This document shows, piece after piece, positions 40,150-50,504 of a stretch of 64,000 bases of DNA; the first letter of the stretch is position 1, and each line of letters starts with the position of its first letter. Source of the stretch: Centrapalus pauciflorus. Taxonomy: Eukaryota > Streptophyta > Magnoliopsida > Asterales > Asteraceae. Where the stretch lies: positions 196,721 to 260,720 of the forward strand of contig JAANYP010003266.1 of the NCBI GenBank assembly GCA_020465985.1. Direction: 5' to 3'. The notes beneath the pieces are model-generated. The model had not been told where the DNA came from. It saw nothing but the letters and a program-made list of their open reading frames with translations, and did not search any database. Position numbers and translations under genes: made by a program.

Positions 40150-42231
40150 ATCATTTGGATCTAAGTGCTTTGGAGCTGGAACGGAGTTTTACGTCTAAAC
40201 AGTCAGCAAAGAGAGTTAATCCTTCAAAGGAAGATCTTTGGGATATGGAGGAGTATGTGTGGATTGTTTATATTGGGAATAGGGTGAAGAGTGTGAATGT
40301 GATGGCGATGAGGCAGGTGTTTATGGATTTGGGGGAAGGCAGCGAGACTTTGGATAGTAATTCCATAGCCTGGGCATATGTGAGATGGCCCAGCTTGGAA
40401 GGGTCAAGGGAACCTTCAGCAGTAGCTATATCTGCATCATGAGGTGAAGTGGTAGGAATTGGTGGCCTTTCAAATGCTGCTTGTGTTATAGCACCTTCAT
40501 TAAGACCTGGGGTGGTTCCCTCAATAGTACCTTGGTTTGCAGGTACCTCTTCATGGGGAGAGGGGATGTGCATTTCAACATCATCAGTGGTGAAACCTGA
40601 TGATGGAGTTTGCATTTGGGGAGCAGCCTCGCCAGAGGGATGGTACATTCCCTCTGGTTCATCAGCTTGGGATGAGGGTCCTTCAACAGCTGTTGGGTGT
40701 ACAACGGCTACATCACCAGGAGCAGAATTTTGAGGCTGATCTGTTGGATGGTCTGTTCCAGCAACTTTGGCACCTCGTGCAGACTCAGATGGTGTAAGAG
40801 AAGTATGAAGTGGAGACTGTGTGGACTCAGTGTGGAGTGGAGTGGACTCCTGTCTTTCAATACCCTCAGCTTGTTGGGAGGCTGGGATAGTGGATGTGGT
40901 AGTCTCCTTTTGTACAACTGGTTCCTGTTGGGAGGAACCAGAGGGTCTAGGCTGACTCTGGGTTGACTCTTGTTTAAATGAAGCCTGCTCCAATTGTGCT
41001 GAACCTTCTCCCAAAATAGGAGAAGCAGCAGGGGTTGCTTCTTTTTCAACTGACTCCTGCTGGGAGGGGTCAGAGGGGCTGGTTTGGGATGATGGTTTCT
41101 TCCTAGCTAGAAATTTTCTCCTTGAATATTGAGACATTGTGGGGGATTGAGGAGAAGCAGCAGGAATTTGTGTTTGGACTGGTGGTGAGACTGGGTCAGA
41201 AACAGGGGGGTTAACCTGTTCCATGGTCTCAGGTGCCACAGAGGCACCAGCCACGGAGGCTTCATGTTCAACAAATGAACCAGGGTTAGAGGTCTGCTCC
41301 CCCTCAGCCACTGAGGCTGATGGGGTAGACTTAGACTTAACTGTTTTAGCCTTCTTGCGGACAGGCTCAGCTTCAGTCGATTCCAGGCCCCTTTTTACCA
41401 GCTTGAGCCTGGATTTGGATTTTCTCTTGGGAGCAGCCACCGGATCCACCCTCATAGTAGATGGTCCTTCCACCAAACCAAGTAACCTCCTCATTGATGT
41501 AGAGAGAGGAGTGTAGAGATGCTCACCACAAACATGTTTGAAGATGAGGCTAAGAAATCTTGGGTATCTGACAGCAGCAGGGCGAGTTTCTTGCTGTACC
41601 AAGTTCCTTAAATTCACGTATATACAATGAAGCATGTTCAATGTAGTCCCATCTACACACTGTAGGACTATGGGGATTTCATCTCTGCTAAGTTGGTCAA
41701 ATGAACCAACCTTGTTGCTAAAGCACATCACCACCGAGGCAAATACGAAACTGTAGGTAGGTGATAAATCCCTTCTGAACAATGTGGCTACAACTCTGGG
41801 TTCTGCTACACCACAGAAGCGTAGCTAATTGCCCATCTGATCATTCTCAGGTTGTGGTTTGTCATATGCTTCAGCAACAGGAAGATGAAGGACTTCCCTG
41901 AGAAGAGAAGTGGATATCTCAATGGTCTGAGTCCCATTTAGAATGGTTCCCCTGATGGTTTTGGTTGATGGATCATAAGCACAGGTGTACCAAAACTCAT
42001 ACCCCATCTCCTGGTACAAGACACCAGGAGAGGCAGTCATAGCATAATGCAGGGGGTGAACTTGCGTTAACTCCACCATTTTTTCAAAACCCTTCCCCGC
42101 GTAGTTTTTGGGAATGGTTAGGTTGGCTATATAGTTAGTGGGTTTCAGAGTAAGCATCGTGGTAACTGAAGGATGTTTTTCAACATCATCACCAACGAAA
42201 ACTTGAAATAGGGGGTTGTTTCGTGAGCCAT
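40150..42231 (-). pseudogene. Copia-2 aORF, minus copy
   Basis: ATG at 42231, a frameshift near 42195, then an N-terminal domain (LTLKPTNYIANLTIPKNYAGKGFEKMVEL..HPLHYAMTASPG..YEFWYTCAYDP..REVLHLPV). A stop sits at 41825, then open from 41782: RRDLSPTYSFVFASVVM, GSFDQLSRDEI, AAVRYPRFLSLIFKHVCGEHLY. A basic patch (KRKSKSRLK, RKKAKTVKSK) precedes a long Ser/Thr/Gln/Pro-rich tail to 40268, beyond which another frame continues to about 40150. The layout parallels the Copia-1 aORF: folded N-terminus, basic patch, disordered tail. Function unknown; the basic patches suit nuclear entry or nucleic-acid binding (inference). Confidence 0.78.
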
Positions 42232-42272
42232 TTGAGAGTAGTGGAATGAAGGATGCTGGACACTTAGTCGAT

Positions 42273-42281
42273 TTAGGGTTT
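42273..42281 (-). promoter_or_regulatory. Telo-box in Copia-2(-) aORF leader
   Basis: The minus strand reads AAACCCTAA, the plant telo-box, 42 bp before the aORF ATG. The inverted Copia-2(+) copy keeps it at 62259-62267. Telo-boxes act near start sites of many plant growth-related genes. Confidence 0.65.
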
Positions 42282-42337
42282 TTCAGATAGTTATGAAAGC
42301 AGTAGAGAAGAAGATGATTATGAAATAGTGAAGGAGG

Positions 42338-42347
42338 TATTTATAGG
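42338..42347 (-). promoter_or_regulatory. TATA box upstream of Copia-2(-) aORF
   Basis: The minus strand reads CCTATAAATA, starting 116 bp before the ATG at 42231. The Copia-2(+) copy has CCTATAAATG at exactly the same distance. Confidence 0.75.
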
Positions 42348-42391
42348 ATCTGAATGTGAGTGAGTATGAGAGAGAAAGGTTTTGGCGGTTG

Positions 42392-42396
42392 ATTGA
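42392..42396. repeat. Target-site duplication of the solo LTR
   Basis: ATTGA here and at 43075-43079. Confidence 0.9.
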
Positions 42397-43074
42397 TGTT
42401 GGTACACCCTGTGTGACGATAGCAGTCTAAGTGATCAGGCATTTTGATACAAGTTATATTCAAAGTATTTGGAATTAACGAGTGGTTTGATATATATGTT
42501 TATATATGTTTGATAGTTATTGATTGTATGTTTGGACTTGATGTAACGTATTACAAGAAGTTCAAACATAAAGTTCAAAGATAAATTCAAGCATAAGTTG
42601 AAAACATAAGTTTCAATACTAAGTTAAATATGTGAAAGAGTAAATTCGAATTCTATAAGGTTTGGCATTCGAATCTATGACAGATTCGAATGTGTTCCTA
42701 GGCTGATTCGAATGTACATCATAAGGTAGATTCGAGAGTGTCCATGGGACAAACTCGAATAGGCCTTGGGCCTGATTCGAGTTTGGCCCATGGCAGACTC
42801 GAATGGTCATCTATAATTAGGGATAGACTCGAATTATTAAGAGACTTTTGCAGAATTCGTGAGAGATTAAGCAAATAGGCGATCTCGAGTTTATCAGCTA
42901 ATTGAGTGTTCTTTCGGAGAGAATCTTCTAGTAGGTGCGTTCTTGTTAGTTCGTTCAGCTCGTTGATAGTCTCCGTGTTCCGAGTGAGAGTTGTTTCCGT
43001 CAACCCGTTAACGAGGATTCCGCACTCGTTGACGGTCTCGCGTCTAGATAGATCCGTAGTGTGTAGACCTTACA
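42397..43074 (+). mobile_element. Solo LTR of the Copia-1 family
   Basis: 678 bp, TGTTGGTACA...GACCTTACA, with intact ATTGA duplications and no internal sequence. It results from recombination between the two LTRs of a former insertion. It sits about 50 bp upstream of the aORF TATA box of Copia-2(-). It carries the family's TTCGAAT/TCGAAT words. Confidence 0.92.
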
Positions 43075-43079
43075 ATTGA

Positions 43080-43580
43080 AAATGTTCTTTAACGGAAAAC
43101 AGAACGGTTGTCGGACCACTTGAACCTTTTAAACTATTAACACATAACAAACATTATCCACAGGTAATTAAGTTAAATAAATACAGAAATTAAGTAACTT
43201 AATTATGAAGAAAGATAAATAAAACTGATGATCCAAGCTGTTGTTCAAACCTGTGATGAGCAGGTTTCATCATAAACTGACCATCCCCAAGCTGTTCAGA
43301 CAACCTGTGCAGCTAGATGAGAACTGGTTTCTGTGCAATAGCTGATCAGGTTACAAGATAATGTCTTGTATGACAGAATGAGAGAGTGAGCAGGTTGGAG
43401 GTTTGTACAACAGAATAGGTTTGAAGTTAAAACATATTTTGTCAAGCCTGTTATATGTCCAAGCTGTCCAAGTTTTCAGAAATTGTCTAAGTATAGAACA
43501 CGCAGAGCCTGTTCTGTCTAAGCTGTTCTAAGAAATTTGAACAGTTAGAAACATGTGATCTCTTAGAGCATCAATGATAC
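43080..43580 (-). other. Copia-2(-) spacer after pol
   Basis: No gene. It is rich in AACAGGTT/ACCTGTTC/AAGCTGTTC words, as are the matching region of Copia-2(+) (61616-62040) and 60170-60480. Confidence 0.7.
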
Positions 43581-44269
43581 TTAGTCACTTTTATTTAACA
43601 TGCCCAGCTTACTTACAAGGTAATTAAACCTGTTTTCATCAAGAGGCTTGGTGAAAATGTCTGCAGGCTGTTCATCTGTGGAAATAAAACTTACCTCCAC
43701 ATTACCTTTCTGAATGTGATCTCTGATAAAGTGATGTCTGACTTCTATATGCTTTATTCTAGAATGAAAGACTAGATTGTTTGAAATGGCTATGGCACTT
43801 GTATTATCACACAGAATAGGAGTTTTCCTATATAGAAGTCCATAATCCTCAATCTGATGTTGCATCCATAGATACTGGCCACAGCAGCTCCAGCAGCAAT
43901 GTACTCAGCTTCAGCAGTAGAAGCAGAAACTTGAGTTCTGCTTCTTGCTACACCAAATGATCAACTTTCCACCAATGAGTTGACATCCACCTGTTGTGCT
44001 TTTTTCTGTCAAGCATGCATCCTGCAAAATCAGAATCTGAATATCTAATTAGCTCAAGGCTGGTGTCTTTGGGATACCAAAGACCCAAACCTGGTGTACC
44101 CTTTAGGTATCTAAAGATTCTTTTTACAGCAGCTAGATGTGATTCCTTAGGATCATCTTGAAACCTAGCACATAAACAGGTAGCAAACATAATATCTGGT
44201 CTACTAGCAGTTAAGTATAGCAAGCTCCCAATCATGCCTCTGTAAGTTGTTACTGAAACAGCTTTGCCA
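43581..44269 (-). pseudogene. pol: Copia-2(-) RNase H
   Basis: MIGSLLYLTASRPDIMFATC, FRYLKGTPGLGLWYP and SDSDFAGCMLDRK (44235-43948) lead through a frameshift, near 43980-43900, to the frame 43865-43581: DYGLLYRKTPILCDNTSAIAISNN, HIEVRHHFIRDHI, ADIFTKPL, ending LGMLNKSD. Linked to RT across the MITE insertion. Confidence 0.82.
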
Positions 44270-44277
44270 CTAGCATC
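44270..44277. repeat. 8-bp target duplication of the MITE, left
   Basis: CTAGCATC here and CTTGCATC at 44934-44941 (7 of 8 match). Confidence 0.75.
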
Positions 44278-44933
44278 TAGGGGTGTTCATGAATGGTTAA
44301 CCGAACCGAAATTGCATTTCGGATGGTTAACCGGAGATACCGGTTTGGAGAATTCATGAACCTAAACCTAAACCGAAAATACCGGTTAACCATCGGTTAA
44401 CCGGTATTTCGGATCGGTTATTCGCTTAACCAATTAACCATTTTTTAATTAATAAATTAAATTTCAAATTAAAAAATTCCAATAAATAATTTCTAAAAAT
44501 TTCAAATGCCAAAGATAATAATAGCAATTTAAGATTATAAATTATCTATATTATCTCTTTAAAAGATTAAATTTATCTTTAAAAATCTAATAGAAACAAG
44601 AAAACTAGTTTATAATCTTATGAATTAAATTGTTCTAGTATAGTTTTATTGTAGTTTTGGATTTAACATTAAATTTAAACTAATAAATAAGTTAAAATTT
44701 TAAAGTATTGTTGGGATAAATGTTAATATTTATACGTCTAAATGTTAAAATATATAAAATTAAAATTTTTTCGGTTTCTCGGTTAACCGTCCATCAACAA
44801 AATCGTGAACCTAAACCGAAACCGAAGGTTATTTTCGGTTCGGTTAACCAAACTGAAAATAATAAAAAATTCGGTTCCGTTAACCTCAAAAACGAAACGG
44901 TTTTTCAGTTTCAGAATTTTTTGAACACCCCTA
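44278..44933. mobile_element. Non-autonomous hAT-type MITE
   Basis: 656 bp with 12-bp terminal inverted repeats TAGGGGTGTTCA/TGAACACCCCTA and 8-bp target duplications, the hAT signature. Subterminal regions hold many copies of GGTTAACCG-type palindromes and ACCGAA words on both sides; the centre is AT-rich. No transposase is encoded. It splits the RT/RNase H coding region of Copia-2(-). Confidence 0.85.
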
Positions 44934-44941
44934 CTTGCATC

Positions 44942-45725
44942 AGCATCCAATTTTACATTGGTTGTCATTGGGGTTTTGATGGGAGAACTTTGATCAAATT
45001 TAAACTTTTTCAAATAATCTAAAGTATACTTTCTTTGATTAATAAAAATTCCATTTGAGGTTTGTTTAACATGTAATCCTAGAAAGAAAGTAAGTTCGCC
45101 CATCATACTCATTTTATAATTTTGATTTCATGAGTAGTGAAAAATTCTTGCACAGGTACTCATTAGTAGATCCAAATATTATGTCATCCACATAAATTTG
45201 AACAAGCATAATATCAGACTTCACCTTCTTTATGAACAATGTGGTATCCACTTTACCTCTGGAGTAACCATTTCTCATAAGGAAATCAGTAAGAGTGTCA
45301 TACCAGGCTCTAGGGGCTTGTTTTAGACCATAGAGGGCTTTGTCCAACTTATAGACAAATCCTGGGTGTTGTTCATTTTCAAAACCTGGAGGCTGCTTGA
45401 CATATACTTCTTCTTGCAGCTTGCCATTCAAAAATGCACTCTTCACATCCATTTGAAATACCTTCATGCTCTTTTGGGCAGCATAGGCTAGAAACAAACG
45501 AATTGCTTCTAACCTGGCCACTAGAGAAAATGTTTTATCATAATCAATGCCTTCTTCTTGTCTGTAGCCTTGAGCAACTAGTCTTGCCTTATTTCTAATA
45601 ACATGACCTTGCTCATCCATTTTGTTTCGGAAATCCCATTTAGTGTCAATTATTGTTTTACCTTTGGGAGCAGGGACCAGCTTCCATACTTTGTTTCTCT
45701 CAAACTGATTGAGCTCTTCTTGCAT
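44942..45725 (-). pseudogene. pol: Copia-2(-) reverse transcriptase
   Basis: From 45725: EELNQFERNKVWKLVPAP, NKARLVAQGYRQEEGIDYDKTF, MDVKSAFLNGKLQEEVYVKQPPGF, YGLKQAPRAWY and the YVDDIIFGSTNE active site. A stop and frameshift near 45114 lead to MSMMGELTFFLGLHVKQ, then KTPMTTNVKLDADAS up to the MITE. The catalytic aspartates are intact. Confidence 0.85.
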
Positions 45726-45734
45726 GGCAGTGAT

Positions 45735-47078
45735 CTAATTGGCATCTTTCAGTGTTTCATCCACTTTCTTTGGCTCCATTAAGAATACAAAGCTAGAAAA
45801 CATACAAAAGTTTCCTAAGCTGTCCCATCTTGTTTGTACCCCTTTGTTAATGTCACCAATTATTTGATCATTGGGGTGACACCTAATCCACTTAAGATCA
45901 TGTTTTAATGAAGATTCTTCTGCATCATTTTCATTTCCAACAGGTCCTGTAGAACAGCTTTCAAGATTTTCAGACACACTGTTATCTTGAGCTAGTTCTC
46001 TTGTTGAACATGAATCTCTATTGTTGAACACATCAGCAGAGGATTCAGGGAAATCAGCATTGATTGGTTCTGGACATGGTGCATTAATTATGTCAGTACA
46101 CTTATTCACACAGGGAGCATCAACATAGTCATCAACATGTCCATTATGATTAACAGGTTCTAATCTGGGTGAAGTGGAAGCTTTTGAGTCCTTTTCTTCA
46201 TTGATGGAATGCATGAGATCATCAAAGCTGAACTCTCCTGAAACTGATTCAGGAACATCTTTGGTGGGAGCACTCCTAGACTCCTCAAAGGTGACATTGA
46301 TAGATTCATCTATCACCGTTCTTTTGTAGTTGTATACTCTGTAGGCTTTAGAGATAGCAGAATATCCAACAAACACGCCTTCATCAGCTTTGGGTTCAAA
46401 TTTTGCCAGCTGGTCTCTCTGATTCAGAATGAAGAAAGGACATCCAAACACATGAAAATAACTAATATTTGGCCTTCTCCCTTTGATTAACTCATAGGGA
46501 GTCTTGTTGAACCTCTTCACCACTAAGGATCTCTTTTTAGTGAAGCAGGTAGTGTTGACAACTTCAGCCCAAAATTATGAAGGTAAACCTGAAGCACACA
46601 ACATGGTTCTGGCAGCTTCAATGAGAGTTCTGTTTCTCCTTTCAGTAACTCCATTTAGTTGTGGAGTTCTTACAGCTGAAAAGTTTTGTGAGATCCCTCT
46701 TTCTTCACAGAAGTCCTCAAGAGTACTGTTTCTGAATTCAGTACCATGATCACTTCTAAGCTGCTTAAATTGAGCAGAGTTCAGGATTTCCATCTTTTTG
46801 ATAAATCCAATAATTTCTATAGCAGCCTCTCCTTTGGTCTTTAGAAAGATCACCCATGTAAACCTGGAGAACTCATCTACCTTTACTAGAGTGTATCTAC
46901 TACCTCCTAGACTTGGGACACTGACAGGTCCAAACAAGTCCATGTCGATTGAGAAGAGATGAGTATCAATAGAAAAATTATGCTTAGATTTAAAAGAAGT
47001 TTTTCTCTGCTTGCCTTTCTCACAAGCTGTGTAGAGTTTGTCCGTAACAAAGGTTATTGAAGGCAAACCTGTTACCAA
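45735..47078 (-). pseudogene. pol: Copia-2(-) integrase
   Basis: One frame with protease and RT. It has CEKGKQRKTSFKSKH (zinc region end), DLFGPVSVPSLGGSRYTLVKVDEFSRFTW, RSDHGTEFRN (usually DNG) and GVTERRNRTLIEAARTM. A TAA near 46561 precedes VVKRFNKTPYELIKGRRPN...GVFVGYS and a long acidic/Ser-rich tail. A TAG near 45733 separates it from RT. Confidence 0.85.
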
Positions 47079-47081
47079 CTC

Positions 47082-47548
47082 TTACTCACAGAGTTTGTTG
47101 ATATTCTTGAAGTTCAGGTGTGATGGCCTTTTGTCCCATAACCAGTTAAGATCTGCATTGCTTCTTGAGATAAACCAGGTTTTAGTTATGGGATCAGCAG
47201 ATTTCATGTCTACAACATATACACCTTTCTTCCTTTGTGCACACAGCACAACTTTGCCTTGGGAATCCAATATGTACCCGAGGTGCTCAACAAAGTTAAC
47301 CTTGTAGCCAGCATCACACAGTTGACTTATGCTTAGATTGTGTTTTAGCCCAGACACAAAGGCTAATTTTTTTAATATAGCAGCACTAGCTTGAAGGGTT
47401 CCATATCCTTCTGTGGATCCCTGAACATTTTCACTAAAGGTGACTTTTGGCCCTTTTTCAGGCCTGAGATCACTCAGCAAGTCCTTGCAACCTGTCATGT
47501 GGCCTGAGCAGCCGTTGTCCAAGTACCAAACATGGGATGGTTGTTTAA
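47082..47548 (-). pseudogene. pol: Copia-2(-) protease and pre-integrase
   Basis: The motif reads WYLDNGCSGHMTG: Asn replaces the Ser of the usual DSG active-site triplet. GLKHNLSISQLCD and LNWLWDKRPSHLNFKNINKL (pre-integrase, normally HRRLSHLN) follow, then TAA at 47082. The upstream gag ends in another frame at a TAA, 47573. Confidence 0.8.
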
Positions 47549-47572
47549 CCTACAGAGTGTGATAGGAAAATA

Positions 47573-49123
47573 TTAGTTATTTTTTGGGGAACTCGTCTTA
47601 GGGATGAGTTCTCCTTCTTCATCAACATTTGTTGACAGACCAGTGAGATCAATACTAATTATTTGGATTGTATAAGCTTGGATACTATCCTCATTGACCA
47701 TGTTACTTCCAACACTGCTGGTTTTTGCAATGTTGGAACTAGCGATGTCAGCAGACCTCATGTCCTCTGTTTCAGGACAGTCTTTGGCCATATGTGTCTT
47801 CTTCCCACATTTATAGCATTTTCTCTTTTTAGACGTTTTGGAAGAAGTACTTCCAGAAACACATTCTGGAACATTTTTGTTGAACTTCACAGTAGGCTTA
47901 GTAAACTTATTACTATTTTTAGAAGAATCAACAGTTTGAGTAGAAGGCACAACAGCAACAGCTTTACCTATATCCTCTTTCCTCTTTTTAGGAGGGCGAA
48001 GATCAAATATAGGAAGTTTGATTGGCCTTTGTCCTTCCACAGGTTTGGGAAACTTATTCCAAACTTTCTCAGGTTGAGCAATGGCTTTGCCTTTGCCTTT
48101 ACTGAGATGTGATGGATGTTGCCTATCAACATAATCATTGCTTTTGGTTTTGAAAGACTTACCTTCATTTATAACCACTTTTCCACTATGATTTAAAACC
48201 TTATTTGAAATCACAGCAGATTTACTTTCAACATGAGACTTACCCCTGTTGAAAGCAGGTTGCTTACCTTTTGAAAACCTATTTCTCAAAATGTTCAGCA
48301 TCAAAAGGATTAACAGGTTTCTTACCATCAGCTTTCGATCCAGAACCTGTCTTGTTGACAGGTTTAGTATCCAAAGCTGCAGTTTCAACTTGTTTTCCCT
48401 TCTTTTGCTTGTGTGAACTAGCTAAGCACTTAGCAGACTGATTTGATGGAGAACACATTCCATCATCAGTTTTTAGAACTTTTTCACACAGGTTGTCAGT
48501 GTTTTCAGGACTAACAAACCTATTTGTTAAGACTAGCTTACCATTTACTTTCTGAATGAAAGTACTTGGAAGCTCACCAAGAGTGGATAAATCTTTTTCC
48601 AGATTATTTATCTCAAAAATTGAAGCTGCTTAATCAAGATCCCCTCCAAGATAGGCTTAGATTTGAGCAGGGGTCGGTTGACTGATACAATGATTGACTT
48701 TCTGCGCAGATTGGCACCAGGAGCCAACAATCTTCTGAAGCTTGGCATGCTTTGTGTCTGTTTCTCTCTTTTATTCTAATAAAATGGAATTGATGTGTTT
48801 TAATTCATCAAGTTCAGTTTCCAACTTATGGAAGTTTTCCAGTTTACTAGTTTTTATTTCAAGATCAGTTTTGAGCTTGGAGATCTCAGACAGCAAAGCA
48901 TTATGCTTCTCAATAGCAGCTTTTAAATCAACAAGTAATATTCAAACATTTTAACTTTTTCATCAGAACTGTAATCCATAAAATTTTGTACCTTATACAT
49001 CATTGTTGGGTTCCAGTTCTCCAAGCTGCTGAGGGCTTCAGCTTCAGCCAGGTCTTGTTTGAAGTTGCTTGTTGATGGGACATCAGTGTTGGCCATTAGA
49101 CAGTTGCTTGAAAAAGGGGAGAT
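47573..49123 (-). pseudogene. gag: Copia-2(-) gag middle and C-terminal part
   Basis: The segment 48388-47573 has a Lys-rich region, the zinc knuckle CYKCGKKTHMAKDC near 47820, and ends SSPKNN-TAA. Upstream to 49123 the minus strand encodes, in broken frames, ANTDVPSTSN followed by a coiled coil (ISKLKTDLEIKTSKLENF, near 48890-48800). The order (coiled coil, then knuckle-bearing tail) parallels Copia-1 gag. The N-terminal gag domain is missing at this side; Copia-3 begins at 49124. Confidence 0.75.
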
Positions 49124-49478
49124 TGTTAGATATTAAATTTTGATCTTGTGGATCTATTTTGTAATAATTATTTAGATGATGTTTAGTATTGTATTTATTT
49201 TCTAGTTAGTTTATTTGTATGGAAAAGTTCAAGGGGCATATGTGCCATTCCTTGATAGTTAATTAAAGGAGCCTACAACTAGGCTTCTAGGGTTTGTAAT
49301 TCTTTACACACGGTTGACATATTGAAAAAGAGAGAATTTGTTCCAGCCGCCATTTTGCAATTATTCTCCCAACATTCCTTTTGTTCTTCATCATTACACA
49401 ATTATTGAGTTTACATTCTTCTTGTGAGTGATAAAGAAACATTTGTGTGCTCATTACAACTGGGAATCTATTACAACA
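49124..49478 (+). repeat. 5' LTR of Copia-3
   Basis: 355 bp, TGTTAGATATT...TATTACAACA. The base run directly before it, AAAAAGGGGAGAT, looks like a polypurine tract, which is unexpected at a 5' LTR. Confidence 0.92.
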
Positions 49479-49480
49479 AT

Positions 49481-49491
49481 TGGTATCAGAG
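49481..49491 (+). promoter_or_regulatory. Primer-binding site of Copia-3
   Basis: TGGTATCAGAG, two bases after the LTR end. Confidence 0.9.
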
Positions 49492-50504
49492 TTCAAAAAG
49501 GTGGATTTCAACTCCAAACAATCGGATTCTGTGTTGTTCTTCTTCATCTTCATCGAGTTCTTCATCTTCTCGGTTAGATCTTCTTTTTCATCGTTTTTCT
49601 GCTGTGTATGTGTTGTTATTGTCATATAATCATCCCATTATCATTTCCTACTGATTTAGAGCTTATTAGGTTCAATCTTAACATCAAAATCCTCTCATAA
49701 TCGGCAGTTATTTTTTAACTTTAAAAATATGTGTTTTCTTGAGTTTTTGGTCCGTTTTTAAGGATTTTTGTTTTGGTACATTTTAAAAGATAAAAAGTGT
49801 TTAAAATAGTTTCCAATCATTTAGAAACAATTTTAGGCCAAAAATCTGCTCATTTTGAAGTCTGATCTGTTAGTGAAATATTGAGTATCTGCTGTATTTC
49901 AGACCGTTACTGTAGCAATTCGGACTGTATTTCGGACCATATAGGACCCCATTTCGGACTAATTCGGACCTCACTTCGGTCCATTTCGGACCAATTTTAA
50001 GTTTACTTCGGACCAAAATCTAGCCCAATTCGGACCCTGTTTCGGTCCCATCCGAATTCCAGACCAGGCAATTTACTTTACTTAATTTGACTTCTGCTTT
50101 AATTTGCTTTTTCATTTCGGACCATTTTCCATTTCGGACCATCCGAATTCAGTGTTCCCTGCTGAAAAATTTCCTAAGTGTTCATCTGTATTGATACTTG
50201 TTCACCTGAATCTGGACCATCTGAATTTGGTTCATTAATCCTTAGGTTCCATCTGAAATAGACACTATTCACCCGAATCCGGACCATCCTAATTCGGTTC
50301 ATCCTCCTTTCATCAGCCTAGTCTTGGTCCATCTGAACTCGGTTCCTGTCCGAATCCTCTGAGTCATCCGAATTCGGTTACATCCGAAATCAGCACCTAA
50401 ATCCGAATCAGTACCATCCAGTGTACTATTCATCCGCAGTCCAGACCATCTGATTAAAGTTTCCACCTTCAAGATCTTATTCGTTCATATCAGCACCCGA
50501 AATC
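49492..50504 (+). other. Copia-3 leader with CGGACC/CCGAATTCGG motif field
   Basis: No gene before the gag ATG at 50505. Bases 49900-50490 carry dozens of TTCGGACC, ATCCGAATTCGG and CATCCGAA words, like the field in the Gypsy LTRs. Such a long leader may contain small upstream ORFs or an intron, but none can be defined. Confidence 0.7.

Larger units (their letters stand above)
40148..49123 (-). mobile_element. Copia-2(-): old Ty1/copia element, host of several insertions
   Basis: On the minus strand: gag (from 49123), protease, integrase, RT, RNase H (ending 43581), spacer, aORF (42231 to about 40150). It is interrupted by a MITE (44278-44933) and a solo LTR (42397-43074), cut at the right by Copia-3 and at the left by the Tat LTR. 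Its own LTRs are not in the window. A second, inverted copy lies at 60509-64000. Confidence 0.82.

Noticed and set aside
40449..40733. Plus-strand ORFs between 40155 and 41516
   Set aside because: Shadows of the long minus-strand Copia-2 aORF; they show no family motifs.
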